A stretch of DNA of 64,000 nt. Origin: Sulfurimonas denitrificans DSM 1251. GTDB taxonomy: Bacteria; Campylobacterota; Campylobacteria; Campylobacterales; Sulfurimonadaceae. The notes under the pieces are model-generated. The model did not search any database. It was not told where the DNA came from and saw nothing but the letters and a program-made list of their open reading frames with translations. The DNA lies in contig NC_007575.1 of the NCBI RefSeq assembly GCF_000012965.1, positions 2,108,001 to 2,172,000 on the forward strand. Reading direction: 5' to 3'. Position 1 is the stretch's first letter. Each line of letters starts with the position of its first letter. This document shows positions 1 to 9,800 of the stretch, piece by piece. The position numbers and the translations under genes are program-made.

Positions 1-461
1 TAAACCACTATGCCATAATCATTTTTTAGATTGTAAAATGTACACTCAGGACCGATGTCAAGATCTTTTATCTTTGCAAGTTGAATTATTGAATCTTTAT
101 TTACTTTTATGCCAAACTCTGTGAAGAATTTTTTAATATTTACAAACTTTACATCTTCTACAAATTTATATTCAAACTCTTTGTGTAGTCTCATCTTCTC
201 GTATGAGAAGAGATGTTCACTTACATGTAACTGATCTGAAGCGTACTTAATTGGAAGATGCCCAGACAAATCTGTCAATATATTTTCAATATGTTCATAC
301 TTTTGCGGAAGAGTTCTTTTTTGGATAAAAAGGTATTTATTGTTTAGTTTTAGATTTGGAGTATTTTTCCAATATCTGTAAGTAGGATTTGAGAGCCCTA
401 ACTTTGAAGAGACTTCTCTCCAGAGCCAGTAAGAGTTGAGTTTGCTTGGCAGATGTGACAC
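1..461 (-). CDS. Hypothetical protein, 3' part beyond window edge
   Basis: An open frame of 153 codons runs off the left edge without a stop. I place the start at a GTG preceded by AAGGAG seven bases upstream, because no in-frame ATG lies near a ribosome binding site. The protein starts MSHLPSKLNSYWLWREV and is rich in Lys, Tyr and Phe. Two stretches (about residues 14-32 and 74-95) look loosely like helix-turn-helix DNA-binding segments, but I recognise no family. There is no signal peptide or membrane segment in the visible part. It lies downstream of the YeiH-type exporter on the same strand with a 70-base gap, so it may or may not be cotranscribed. Function unknown. Confidence 0.6.
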   Translation of the reverse strand, partial: MSHLPSKLNSYWLWREVSSKLGLSNPTYRYWKNTPNLKLNNKYLFIQKRTLPQKYEHIENILTDLSGHLPIKYASDQLHVSEHLFSYEKMRLHKEFEYKFVEDVKFVNIKKFFTEFGIKVNKDSIIQLAKIKDLDIGPECTFYNLKNDYGIVV

Positions 462-531
462 TCTTAGGCTCCTTTATTAGAGATTATAATTTTAATTTAT
501 TATATACTTTTTTAGTTAAAAAGAGTAGTCA

Positions 532-1578
532 TTAAAATACTGCAACAACCCACTTTGTTATAAAGTATCCGCCAACCATAAGCCAAGCAAACATTAAGCC
601 CGCTGTGTAGATAGGAGCTAAACCAAGCCCTTTGAATTTTGCAAAAATAGTTCCCATTCCAAGTGCGGTCATTGCCATTGTAAGTAAAAAGGTATCTATT
701 TCGTTGATAATATCTACAATATTTTGAGGAACAACTCCAAGTGAGTTAAATCCCGCCATACCTATAAAGTAAACCGCAAACCAAGGGATAACAAGTTTAA
801 CTGTGCTAGCCTCTCCTCCGCTTCTCTTAGCACTAAAAGAGAGGTAAATTCCTAAGATGATAAGCATTGGAGCTATCATAATAACTCTTGTCATCTTAAC
901 GATAACTGCCGAGTTTGCCATCTCTGCACTTGCATTTAATATTGAAGCTGGAACCGCAACAACTTGAGCTACCTCATGTATTGTTCCTCCAACATAAATA
1001 CCAAACTCTTTAGCATCCATATCGAAAAAGCCTACATTATAGAGTGCTGGATATAAAAACATAGCTATTGTTCCAAAAAGAACAACCATAGAAACCGCAA
1101 CTGCTGTTTTATGCTCTTCTGCTTTTAGTACAGGCTCTGTTGCTAAAACCGCTGCAGCCCCACATACTGAAGCTCCTGCAGCACTTAACATTGAAGTGTC
1201 TCTATCCATTTTAAAGAGCCTTTGCCCTGCCCATGTTCCGAGTACAAAAGTTGTTGAGAGCATAATTAAAGAGACCATGAACCCCTCAACTCCGACCTCA
1301 GCAATCTGCTGGAAAGTAATACGAAAACCATAAAAAACTATAGCAAATCTAAGTATCTTCTTACCACTAAATGTGATACCGCTGCCCCACGCTTTTGGAG
1401 TGTTGTTATGCAGAGTATTTGCATAAAATATACCGATAACTATACCGATAACAAGAGGTGAGATTCCAAGAGATTTAACAAACGAAATATCAGCAATCAT
1501 AGTAGCCGCAGCTGCAAAAATTGCAACAAAGATTACCCCGTTTATCGTGCCCTTTCTATTCGTTGGTGAAAATGCCAT
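532..1578 (-). CDS. YeiH/PSE-family putative sulfate exporter
   Basis: A 348-residue polytopic membrane protein with about ten hydrophobic segments. It matches the UPF0324/YeiH 'putative sulfate exporter' family in length and in conserved stretches such as GxxFANTL-like (here GIFYANTLHNN), the SAAGASVCGAAAV segment near residue 135 and GGTIHEVAQVVA near residue 200. The family name comes from weak evidence and the substrate is not established. In a sulfur oxidiser that makes sulfate, an anion exporter of this kind would be plausible, but that is inference. It stands between an unknown gene and the DUF748 gene, with gaps of 70 and 103 bases, so it is probably transcribed alone or with the short gene downstream. 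Confidence 0.85.
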   Translation of the reverse strand: MAFSPTNRKGTINGVIFVAIFAAAATMIADISFVKSLGISPLVIGIVIGIFYANTLHNNTPKAWGSGITFSGKKILRFAIVFYGFRITFQQIAEVGVEGFMVSLIMLSTTFVLGTWAGQRLFKMDRDTSMLSAAGASVCGAAAVLATEPVLKAEEHKTAVAVSMVVLFGTIAMFLYPALYNVGFFDMDAKEFGIYVGGTIHEVAQVVAVPASILNASAEMANSAVIVKMTRVIMIAPMLIILGIYLSFSAKRSGGEASTVKLVIPWFAVYFIGMAGFNSLGVVPQNIVDIINEIDTFLLTMAMTALGMGTIFAKFKGLGLAPIYTAGLMFAWLMVGGYFITKWVVAVF

Positions 1579-1667
1579 TTTGGCTCCTTATCTTAAAAAA
1601 AAAGACGCAATTGTAACAAAAAAAATTATAAAAACCCTATCTACTTTTAGTATATAATTTATTTTAA

Positions 1668-1700
1668 TCTCTATTTTATCTCTATCTTATCTCTATCTTA
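1668..1700. repeat. Three tandem 11-bp repeats at the DUF748 gene end
   Basis: Three consecutive copies of TCTCTATYTTA (1668-1678, 1679-1689, 1690-1700; the last two are identical). The repeat overlaps the last codons and stop of the DUF748 gene on the minus strand, so it encodes its C-terminal KIEIR and supplies further stop codons beyond it. A change in copy number would mainly alter the last few residues. Confidence 0.75.
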
Positions 1701-4700
1701 AGAGTTGATTTAACCCACTGCTCTTTTGAGTCACTTCTTGCTTTTGTCTCCTCTTTTATCACTCTTGATTTCTCTATGTTTTTTGTTTGAATGAGGTAGT
1801 TTGTTAGAGTTTCTGCTCTTGTCTTTGCTAAGGCTATTAGCTCTTCATCGTTCACATTTTGCATCTGCGTACACTTCTCAAAAAGAGCCTTTTGATACTC
1901 TAATTTAAATAGTTCTTTTTGATATTTCTTCTCAATCTCACTCTTTAAGAGAGTTATATTTTGATTTCCTAAAAATTTAGAGCATATTGACTCAACTGTG
2001 TTTACGCTAACACCTACACCATTTGCATTTTCGTTTAGTATGAGTTGTGTTAGTTTCTTTGCTTGCATTGCTTCTTTATCCACTTTTGCATCAAATCCGC
2101 TAGCAACTATTAGAGATAATTTAGGCTTTTCTTGGAGCATCTTAGCTATGTTATCTAACTTCTCTCTCTCAGAGGCAAGCAATACCGCCTCAGAAGCTTC
2201 GAACTCTACAAAATCCATATTATCTCCACTTATGCCCATAGCAGAAGCTAAAAATTTAAAAGGAGAGGCAACAGCTTTTACAATAAGATTTACAAAAGTT
2301 TTTAAAATCATTGCACCATATTTAAAATCTGGCTTACTTATATCTCCCTCAACGGGCATGTTAATATCTATAACACCCTCAGAGTTTTCAAGAAGAGCAA
2401 CAGCAAATTTTAGTGGGAGTTTTGTAATATTTTCATCTTCTATCTCATCACCCAATTTTATGTTTTTGATAATCAGAGAATTTTTGCCAAGAAGCTGTGA
2501 ATCAAAAATTTTGTACTCTAAATCAAGAAAAAACTTTCCTTGATCTATCTTATACCCAGCAAACTGTGCGCTATAACCACTAAAATTATTGAGACTTAGA
2601 TTTCTAAAACTAAAGAGTAAATCCATATATGACTTTATGTTTGAAGCCTCAACGCTCCCTTTTAGTTTTGCGGAGCCATACTCATCAACTCCACCATCAA
2701 TCTCAACATAACTAACCTCTTCTTTCGCGCTTGAAATTGCATATACATTTCCATTTAAACCGTGTATTGCCGTTTTAAAATCGAGTGGAAGTGAGTAATC
2801 TGCGAAATTGGCACTTCCATTTGTTACTTTTAGATTAAGGAGTTTATAGCTTAGAGGGGGTTTGTTTGATGGCTTTTCCTCTACATGTGACTTTTTTTCT
2901 CTAAGAAGTTTTGCTAGATTCATAGTTTTATTTTTATCTATCTGCGCATCAATGTAGAAAGACTCAAGCAGTATTTCATCCATATTTAGCTCATTTGAGA
3001 GTGTATCAAACTTAAATGAGTTAAGATTTGCTTTTATAAAAGAGGCTACTGTACTATCATCTCTAGTATCATGTAAAAAGAAGTTCTCAACGCTCAAGCT
3101 TCCCTCTAGCGTTACTTTGTACTTATCTGCTTTTTGTTTATAACTGCTCTTGCTCTTTAGGCTAAAATATCCATCACTTATCCTTAGGAATGTGCTCTCT
3201 CTTAAGTATGGAGTAATCTCTTTTAAAGAGATATTTTTAAACTCAAATTCCCCTTTTTGTTCAAGCGGAGTGTGTTTAATAGAGCCATTTGAGCTAATAG
3301 AACCATTAGAATTAACCCTCAAACCAAGTGCATAATCAAACCAACTCTTCTCTTTTGAATCTATATTTTTTGCACTTATATTTATATTATCAATTATGGT
3401 TTTTGAGTTATCTTGTATGCTTTTATCATCAAATAGGAGTTTTGCGCCATTCATATCAAATGAGTCAAGCTTTACATTATATGGAACTTCTGCTGTTTTT
3501 ACACTCTTTTCGTTTTTTATCTCCTCTTTAGCCTCTACTAAGCCATCAAGATTTAGAGTGCCATCTTTCGCTCTGCTTATATTTAGAGCCAACTCATCTA
3601 AAGAGATATTTTCTACATGTAACTCTTTTGTTTTTGTATCCAAAGCAGCATTTTTTAGAGAGAAATTTTTAAATTCTGCTAGTTGCTCTTTGTTGTCTCT
3701 TCTGCTTAAAGAGAGGCTCTTTATATCAAAATTTGCACCAGCTACATGTAGATTTTCATCTCTTAGCAAGAGGTTTGCATCAAAGCCTAAAGTAGCACTC
3801 TTAAGAGCAATATTGTACTTTTTGAGCTTATCTTGGGCAATTTTATCTATGTATGGATTGTAATGTGTAATGTCAAAATTGGCGCATTTTATATAACTAT
3901 CAAGCAGTAGATTTTTATGTATCAAAGAGCCATCAAATCTACATGTAGCGCTTGTGTTTAAAACCAAATCAAGGGCATATTTTATTGGCTCTTCGCCCAA
4001 GAGTGTAATATTTTTTATCTCTGCATCAAGAGAGTTAAGCTCTGTTTTGAGTGATGGTTTTATAGTTTTGTCATGAAATATGGCAGCTATTTTTTTAAGC
4101 CCCACACTCTCTATGGCCACACTCCATTTTGTCGCATTATCATCCTTTTTTAGCTCTTTATTTGAAGAGCTATCACTTTTAAAATAGCCAACCCAATCTA
4201 TCTCTGCTTTTTCATCACGCTCAACCTTAACCTTCATTGAGTCCAAAACAACACTCTTTACCGATACCTTGTAATCCATCGGTTTCATACTTGCATCACT
4301 AATATTCAAACTCTTTAGGGTTAAAATATCGTTATTGGCATCTTTTGGTTTAACTCTCAAATCATTAAGAGTGAGGTGTATATTATCTACATGTGTTGCA
4401 TTTATATCATCTATATTAAAGTTATATGTTGCACCAAAACTAAACACCCCATCGGCTACTTCGACCCTCAAGACATCTTGAATATATTTCCAAATTGAGT
4501 ACAATTTAGCGTCTTTGATATCAACTCTTCCATCTACTGCAAAAGGGTTTAGAGCTAAAATATTTGCCCTCAAATCAATCTCTCCGCCATCTTGCAAATT
4601 TGAGTTAAATCTAAATTTTGCGCCACTTGAGCTGAAATCTTTTGTATCAATATCTGTAAGTTTAAAGCTTATTGCATCCGCTATAAACTCAAATTTTTGA

Positions 4701-5167
4701 GGTTTTGAAAAATCTTTATACGCAATGATACCATTTGAGAGAGAGAGGCTATCAACTATAACTCTTAGGCTATTTTTGCTTTTTGCTGTGCTGTTATCAT
4801 CTGCGCTCTCTTTTACTAAATTTGCAAAATTAAATGTTCTATCTTTGTCATATAGAAGAGAAATTTGTGGATTTTTAAAATTTATCTCTTTTACATGTAG
4901 CACCCCTTTTAAAAGTGGGAGCAATTTTACATCGATGTATAAAGAGTCAAAAGAGGCGAGGTGGTTATTCTCCTCATCTCTTAACTCTACACCAGAAATT
5001 TTCAACTCAAGGAGATATGGATTAAGCGATATATCTTTGATAGTTATGTTTGAGTTTGTGCTCTTTGCAACACTCTTTGGTATTTGCGATTCCAAGAGAA
5101 GTGGAACTACCAAAAAACCAACTACTGTATAAAAGGCTATAAGTGAGAGTAAAATTTTCTTAAACAT
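1682..5167 (-). CDS. DUF748 / AsmA-like envelope protein
   Basis: A very long protein (1161 residues) with one N-terminal membrane segment (about residues 4-25). A repetitive beta-rich body follows, in which short hydrophobic/polar alternating stretches and phrases such as 'SLSLSNGIIAYKDFS' and 'DSFDMNGAKLLFDD' recur. This is the pattern of DUF748 proteins, relatives of the AsmA/TamB/YhdP group that span the periplasm and are linked to lipid transport or outer-membrane maintenance. The last 200 residues contain a segment resembling an OmpA-like region, ending in charged helices. No catalytic motif is visible. It is flanked by 56 bases to ccoG upstream. Role in this organism is inferred only from family resemblance. 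Confidence 0.8.
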   Translation of the reverse strand: MFKKILLSLIAFYTVVGFLVVPLLLESQIPKSVAKSTNSNITIKDISLNPYLLELKISGVELRDEENNHLASFDSLYIDVKLLPLLKGVLHVKEINFKNPQISLLYDKDRTFNFANLVKESADDNSTAKSKNSLRVIVDSLSLSNGIIAYKDFSKPQKFEFIADAISFKLTDIDTKDFSSSGAKFRFNSNLQDGGEIDLRANILALNPFAVDGRVDIKDAKLYSIWKYIQDVLRVEVADGVFSFGATYNFNIDDINATHVDNIHLTLNDLRVKPKDANNDILTLKSLNISDASMKPMDYKVSVKSVVLDSMKVKVERDEKAEIDWVGYFKSDSSSNKELKKDDNATKWSVAIESVGLKKIAAIFHDKTIKPSLKTELNSLDAEIKNITLLGEEPIKYALDLVLNTSATCRFDGSLIHKNLLLDSYIKCANFDITHYNPYIDKIAQDKLKKYNIALKSATLGFDANLLLRDENLHVAGANFDIKSLSLSRRDNKEQLAEFKNFSLKNAALDTKTKELHVENISLDELALNISRAKDGTLNLDGLVEAKEEIKNEKSVKTAEVPYNVKLDSFDMNGAKLLFDDKSIQDNSKTIIDNINISAKNIDSKEKSWFDYALGLRVNSNGSISSNGSIKHTPLEQKGEFEFKNISLKEITPYLRESTFLRISDGYFSLKSKSSYKQKADKYKVTLEGSLSVENFFLHDTRDDSTVASFIKANLNSFKFDTLSNELNMDEILLESFYIDAQIDKNKTMNLAKLLREKKSHVEEKPSNKPPLSYKLLNLKVTNGSANFADYSLPLDFKTAIHGLNGNVYAISSAKEEVSYVEIDGGVDEYGSAKLKGSVEASNIKSYMDLLFSFRNLSLNNFSGYSAQFAGYKIDQGKFFLDLEYKIFDSQLLGKNSLIIKNIKLGDEIEDENITKLPLKFAVALLENSEGVIDINMPVEGDISKPDFKYGAMILKTFVNLIVKAVASPFKFLASAMGISGDNMDFVEFEASEAVLLASEREKLDNIAKMLQEKPKLSLIVASGFDAKVDKEAMQAKKLTQLILNENANGVGVSVNTVESICSKFLGNQNITLLKSEIEKKYQKELFKLEYQKALFEKCTQMQNVNDEELIALAKTRAETLTNYLIQTKNIEKSRVIKEETKARSDSKEQWVKSTLKIEIR

Positions 5168-5223
5168 TGATAGACCTTGAAGCTTAATAGCTAAAGTCTA
5201 TCGTATTGTATTTTAAACAGAGA

Positions 5224-6657
5224 TTATTTAGCCTCTCTTAAGATATCTTCTCGTGGATAGGTAAAAGTTGACTCTCTAAGAACTTCTATCTCTCCCTCAT
5301 GTCCTACTGCATAAGCACGTATGGTTATGGGAATAATCGTATCATGTCTTGAATCATCTGCTAACTTATCATATGTTCTAAGCACTACAATTTTTTTCTT
5401 TTTCACATCAGGTGTTACATCAAAAGAGTCTTTTGGTTTTTCAATCTCTAAAGTTCCCTTTAGACCTTGAGGCAATATAACTTCAAAGTAGAAGTTTAGA
5501 GTTTTATTCTGCGTATTTTGTAGTAAAAACTCATAAGCGTTCTCTACTACAACTCTTCCATCGCTCTCTTTATGAACAGAGTATAAGCGATTTTCTTTGT
5601 TTATATTTAGAAGCATATTCTCTTTTTTACTACCCATAATAATCATCGCAACAGCGATTCCAATAAGAAGCACAATGTACGCAATAATCTTTGGACGGAA
5701 GTATTTTGTCTTGCCTTTTTTATCTATAATCTCATATTCACTCGACCAAGTAACAAGAGATGGTTTGCCTAGTTTTCCCATAACAACAGTACATGCATCA
5801 ACACACTCTAAACAGTTAATACACTCAAGCTGTAACCCTTTGCGTATGTCGATATGTGTCGGACAAACTGTTACACAACTCTCACATGCAGTACACTCTG
5901 CGTGAGCTTCAACTGCTTGGAGATCTTTTTGTTTTGTAAATACTTTTTCTTTGTCACTATTGTAGATATGTCCGCCTCTGTTTGTATTATAAAGCGCCAT
6001 AACAGTATTTTCATCATATAAAACAGACTGTATCCTTGAATATGGACATACATAAATACAGTAATCCTCTTGTAAAAATACAATATCATAAATGAGAAAA
6101 AGTGCAGATGATACTAAAGTACCAAGCAAAATCATATGTTCAAAAGGATCTGACATGTAAGCAAAAAAATCTTCAGGCGGCACAAAAAACCAGATAAGAT
6201 TTGCACTAGCGACAAAAGAGAGCACAACCCAAAGCAAAATAGCAACAGCTCTTTTTATCTTGTTTTGAGCAATACTCATATCTGGTTCTAGTTGTTTGTT
6301 TTTTATACGCTTTCTAAGTTTTAGCAGTTTTGTCTCAATCACATCACGGTAGATTACCCGAAAAATAGTTTGCGGACAAATCCAGCCACAAAACACTCTT
6401 CCACCCATAACCGTCATACCAAAAATTCCCAAAAACAGCATCATTAATAAAAATGGTAAAAGATATAACTCCTGCATATCAAACTGAACAAATCCAAGAT
6501 GAAGCTTTAATTTATCAAAACTAAGTAGAAAAAAGTGACTCCCATTTACCTCAATCCAAGGTAAAACCAAAGCCATAATTGTCAAAAGAATAAAGAAATA
6601 ATATCTTTTTATTCTCCAAGCGGTAGGTATTTTAAAACCTTTTATCTCTTCACTCAT
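5224..6657 (-). CDS. ccoG: Cytochrome c oxidase accessory protein CcoG
   Basis: A 477-residue membrane iron-sulfur protein of the CcoG/RdxA/FixG family. It has four or five transmembrane segments, a CGWICP motif at about residues 90-95, DYCIYVCPYSR near 200, and a ferredoxin-like double cluster region (CTACESC..CP, then CINCLEC..C) at about 255-290. A C-terminal periplasmic Ig-like domain begins after a last membrane segment near residue 330. CcoG takes part in copper reduction and assembly of cbb3-type cytochrome c oxidase. No ccoNOPQ genes lie in this window, so the oxidase itself must be encoded elsewhere. A likely -10 box (TATAAT) lies at 6720-6725 on the minus strand. Confidence 0.93.
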   Translation of the reverse strand: MSEEIKGFKIPTAWRIKRYYFFILLTIMALVLPWIEVNGSHFFLLSFDKLKLHLGFVQFDMQELYLLPFLLMMLFLGIFGMTVMGGRVFCGWICPQTIFRVIYRDVIETKLLKLRKRIKNKQLEPDMSIAQNKIKRAVAILLWVVLSFVASANLIWFFVPPEDFFAYMSDPFEHMILLGTLVSSALFLIYDIVFLQEDYCIYVCPYSRIQSVLYDENTVMALYNTNRGGHIYNSDKEKVFTKQKDLQAVEAHAECTACESCVTVCPTHIDIRKGLQLECINCLECVDACTVVMGKLGKPSLVTWSSEYEIIDKKGKTKYFRPKIIAYIVLLIGIAVAMIIMGSKKENMLLNINKENRLYSVHKESDGRVVVENAYEFLLQNTQNKTLNFYFEVILPQGLKGTLEIEKPKDSFDVTPDVKKKKIVVLRTYDKLADDSRHDTIIPITIRAYAVGHEGEIEVLRESTFTYPREDILREAK

Positions 6658-6719
6658 AAATACTCCTAATTTTCTATTGTTACACTCTAAAATATACTTT
6701 TTGACATAATCTTGCCAAA

Positions 6720-6770
6720 ATTATAACAAAAATTATATAAATTCTCATTATCTATTGTAATAATAATTAT
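6720..6770. promoter_or_regulatory. ccoG/metH divergent promoter region, possible Fur-like box
   Basis: In the 199 bases between divergent ccoG and metH, a TATAAT reads on the minus strand at 6720-6725 for ccoG. A weaker GATAAAAT lies at 6817-6824 for metH. Between them, 6741-6752 read on the minus strand is GATAATGAGAAT, one mismatch from two NATAAT units of a Fur box; the rest of the 19-bp consensus is poor. The Fur assignment is tentative in such AT-rich DNA. Confidence 0.3.
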
Positions 6771-6856
6771 AAATTTAAATATATTTTTTATAAAAGTCTC
6801 TTTTATGCTCTGTTCTGATAAAATAGAGAACTACTATTTTACCGAAAAGATTTTAC

Positions 6857-9800
6857 ATGACAACTAAAGAGTATATCTTAAAAACTATCAAAAACAGACC
6901 GCTCATTATAGATGGAGCTATGGGAACACAGCTCCAACAGCGAGATGACAAAATCTCAAAAGAGGCTTGGGAGGGCAACGAGGGTTGTAATGAACTCTTA
7001 AATGTTACCGCTCCAGAGATACTCAGCGAGATTTTTCACGCTTATCTTACATCTGGTGCAGACTTTGTTACAACTAACACCTTTGGCTCATTCTCTTGGG
7101 TTTTAGATGAGTACCAAATCGGGCATCGTGCTTATGAGCTAACATATGCTGGAGCAAAACTTGCAAAAGATGAGTGCAAAAAATTCTCAACTCCAACTCA
7201 TCCACGCTTCTGTCTTGGCTCAATCGGACCAGGTACAAAGCTTCCATCTCTTGGACATATAACTTATGATGAGATGTACAAGGGTTATACTGAGTTTTGT
7301 TTAGCACTTATAGATGGTGGTGTTGATGTTTTTTTACTAGAGACCGCTCAAGACCCGCTCCAGATAAAAGCAGCCCTTCATGCGTGCAATGAAGCTTCAA
7401 AGCAAAGAGGCGTAGAGATTCCTATCATGGTCTCCGTTACAATTGAGCTTAGTGGAACTATGCTCATCGGAACAGATGCGCAAACGATAGCAACCATCCT
7501 TGAGCCATTTGATATATTGAGTCTAGGATTTAACTGCGGAACAGGTCCTGAACAAGTACTAAAACATGTAAAAACTTTGAGCGAAATTTGGCATAAACCA
7601 ATCAGCGTTCACGCAAACGCTGGGCTTCCTCAAAATCGTGGAGGATACACATACTATCCAATGGGACCAGATGAATTTGCAGCAAAACAGCAGAGCTTTT
7701 TGGAGTTTGATGGTGTTAGCTTTTTGGGTGGATGTTGCGGGACAACTCCACAACACATAAGAGCGTTGGTAAACCTTGTTAGTGATATAGCTCCAAAAGC
7801 ACCAAGTGGAAAACATGAGAACTCCTTAGCATCTCTTTTTTCTACAGTTCCGCTTATGCAAGAGTCTTCGGCTCTGCTTATAGGAGAGCGTTCAAACGCA
7901 ACAGGTTCAAAAGCATTTCGTGAGCTTCTCTTAGCTGAAGATTATGAGGGAACTCTAAGTGTAGCACAACAACAAGTAAGAGCAGGAGCGCACGTGCTAG
8001 ATGTCAGCGTTGGCTTTGCTGGACGTGATGAGACAAAAGATATGAACAGAGTAATGAGTCTTTATGCCCAAAAAATAGCACTCCCTCTTATGCCAGACTC
8101 AACACAAACAGCAGCCCTTGAAGAGGCATTAAAACTAATCGGTGCAAAACCTATAATCAACTCAGTAAATCTTGAAGATGGAATAGAGAAATTTGATGCC
8201 GTCTGCTCTCTTGCTAAAAAATTTGGTGCTGCTCTTGTTTGTCTAACTATTGATGAGATAGGCATGGCAAAGAGCGTTGAGAGAAAGCTTGAAGTTGCGG
8301 AGCGCATCTATGATTTGGCAGTAAACAAACATGGCATAAGAGCTGAAAATCTAGTCTTTGACCTTCTTACATTTACGCTTGGAAGTGGCGATGAAGAGTA
8401 TCTTGATGCTGGTATAAACACTATTGAAGCCATAAGAGAATTAAGACGCAGACACCCAGAAGTAGGCGCTACACTAGGACTCTCAAACATCTCTTTTGGG
8501 CTTGATAAAGATGCAAGACCATATCTAAACTCCATGTTTTTACACCACTGCAATGAAGCTGGGTTAACAAGTGTTATCATAAACGTAGCCCATATTATTC
8601 CTATAAACAAGATAAGCAAAGAAGATCAAGAGATTTGCGATAACCTCATCTTCAACCGCAAACCAAATGCGGCAGCACTCTTTGAGTTTATAGACCACTT
8701 TAGCACAAAAGAAGCAGTTGATAACAACGCAGTGGATGAAGCATATTTAGCCATGAGTGATGAAGAAAAAATCGCAAAACTGCTAATGGACGGCGACAAA
8801 GATAGAATGATTCCACTTGTTGAAGAGGCACGTCATAAGGTAGCTCCTGAGAAAATCGTAAATGAGATACTAATTGATGCTATGAAAGTTGTAGGCGAAC
8901 TCTTTGGCTCTGGGCAGATGCAGCTCCCTTTTGTTCTGCAAAGTGCGGAAACTATGAAAAAAACAGTCGATTATCTAAACCCATACTTGCCGAAAATTGA
9001 TAAAAGTGTAGATACAACTTTAGCGCTTGGAACAGTAAAGGGCGATGTGCATGACGTTGGTAAAAATCTTGTAGATATTATCCTCTCAAACAACGGTTTT
9101 AAAGTTAAAAATCTTGGTATAAAAGTAGATATTGGTGAATTTATACAGAGCATAAAAGAGTCAAATGCCACAGCTCTTGGGATGAGCGGTTTACTTGTTA
9201 AATCAACACAAGTTATGAAAGAAAATCTTGAAACACTCCAAAAAGAGGGGATAAAAATACCAGTCTTACTAGGTGGTGCCGCACTTACCCGCTCCTTTAT
9301 AGATGATTTTTGCCGTCCATTATATGATGGTCCTATATTTTACTGCAAAGATGCATTTGATGGCGTAACCGCTATGAGCCGTATTGAAGCTGGAAATTTT
9401 GATACAAATCTTCACCCAAAAGATTCTCAAGAAAAAATAGTAAAGATAAAAGAAGAGGTAATTATTCCTCCATTTAGCGAACTCAAAATGCCATCGCGTG
9501 ATGTTACTGTACCAACACCTCCTTTTTGGGGAAGACGCGAACTTAAACTTACACCTCAACAAATTGAGATGGCTTTTGATTGGATAAACCATAAACTGCT
9601 TTTTAAATCACGTTGGGGATACAGTTCAAAAGGCTTGAGTGAAGAAGCTTACGAAAAACAGCTAAACGATATAGTCTGGCCAGCTTATGAGAAGTTAAAA
9701 AAGCGTTTTATTGAAGAGAAACTCTTTGAACCTACCATTATATATGGATATTGGCCGTGCAGAAGTGATGATGATTCTCTGCTTATTTTTGATGAAAGCA

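Noticed and set aside
1998-5132. Several plus-strand open frames of 60-180 codons opposite the DUF748 gene
   Set aside because: They mirror the minus-strand gene, have no ribosome binding sites, and are Ser/Phe/Leu-rich as expected for antisense frames of a Lys/Asn/Asp-rich protein.
6741-6770. Fur box between ccoG and metH as a firm call
   Set aside because: Only part of the 19-bp consensus matches and the region is so AT-rich that chance matches are likely; kept only as a low-confidence note.
6658-6856. B12 or SAM riboswitch before metH
   Set aside because: The leader between the likely promoter and the ATG is about 30 bases, too short, and no riboswitch core sequence is visible.
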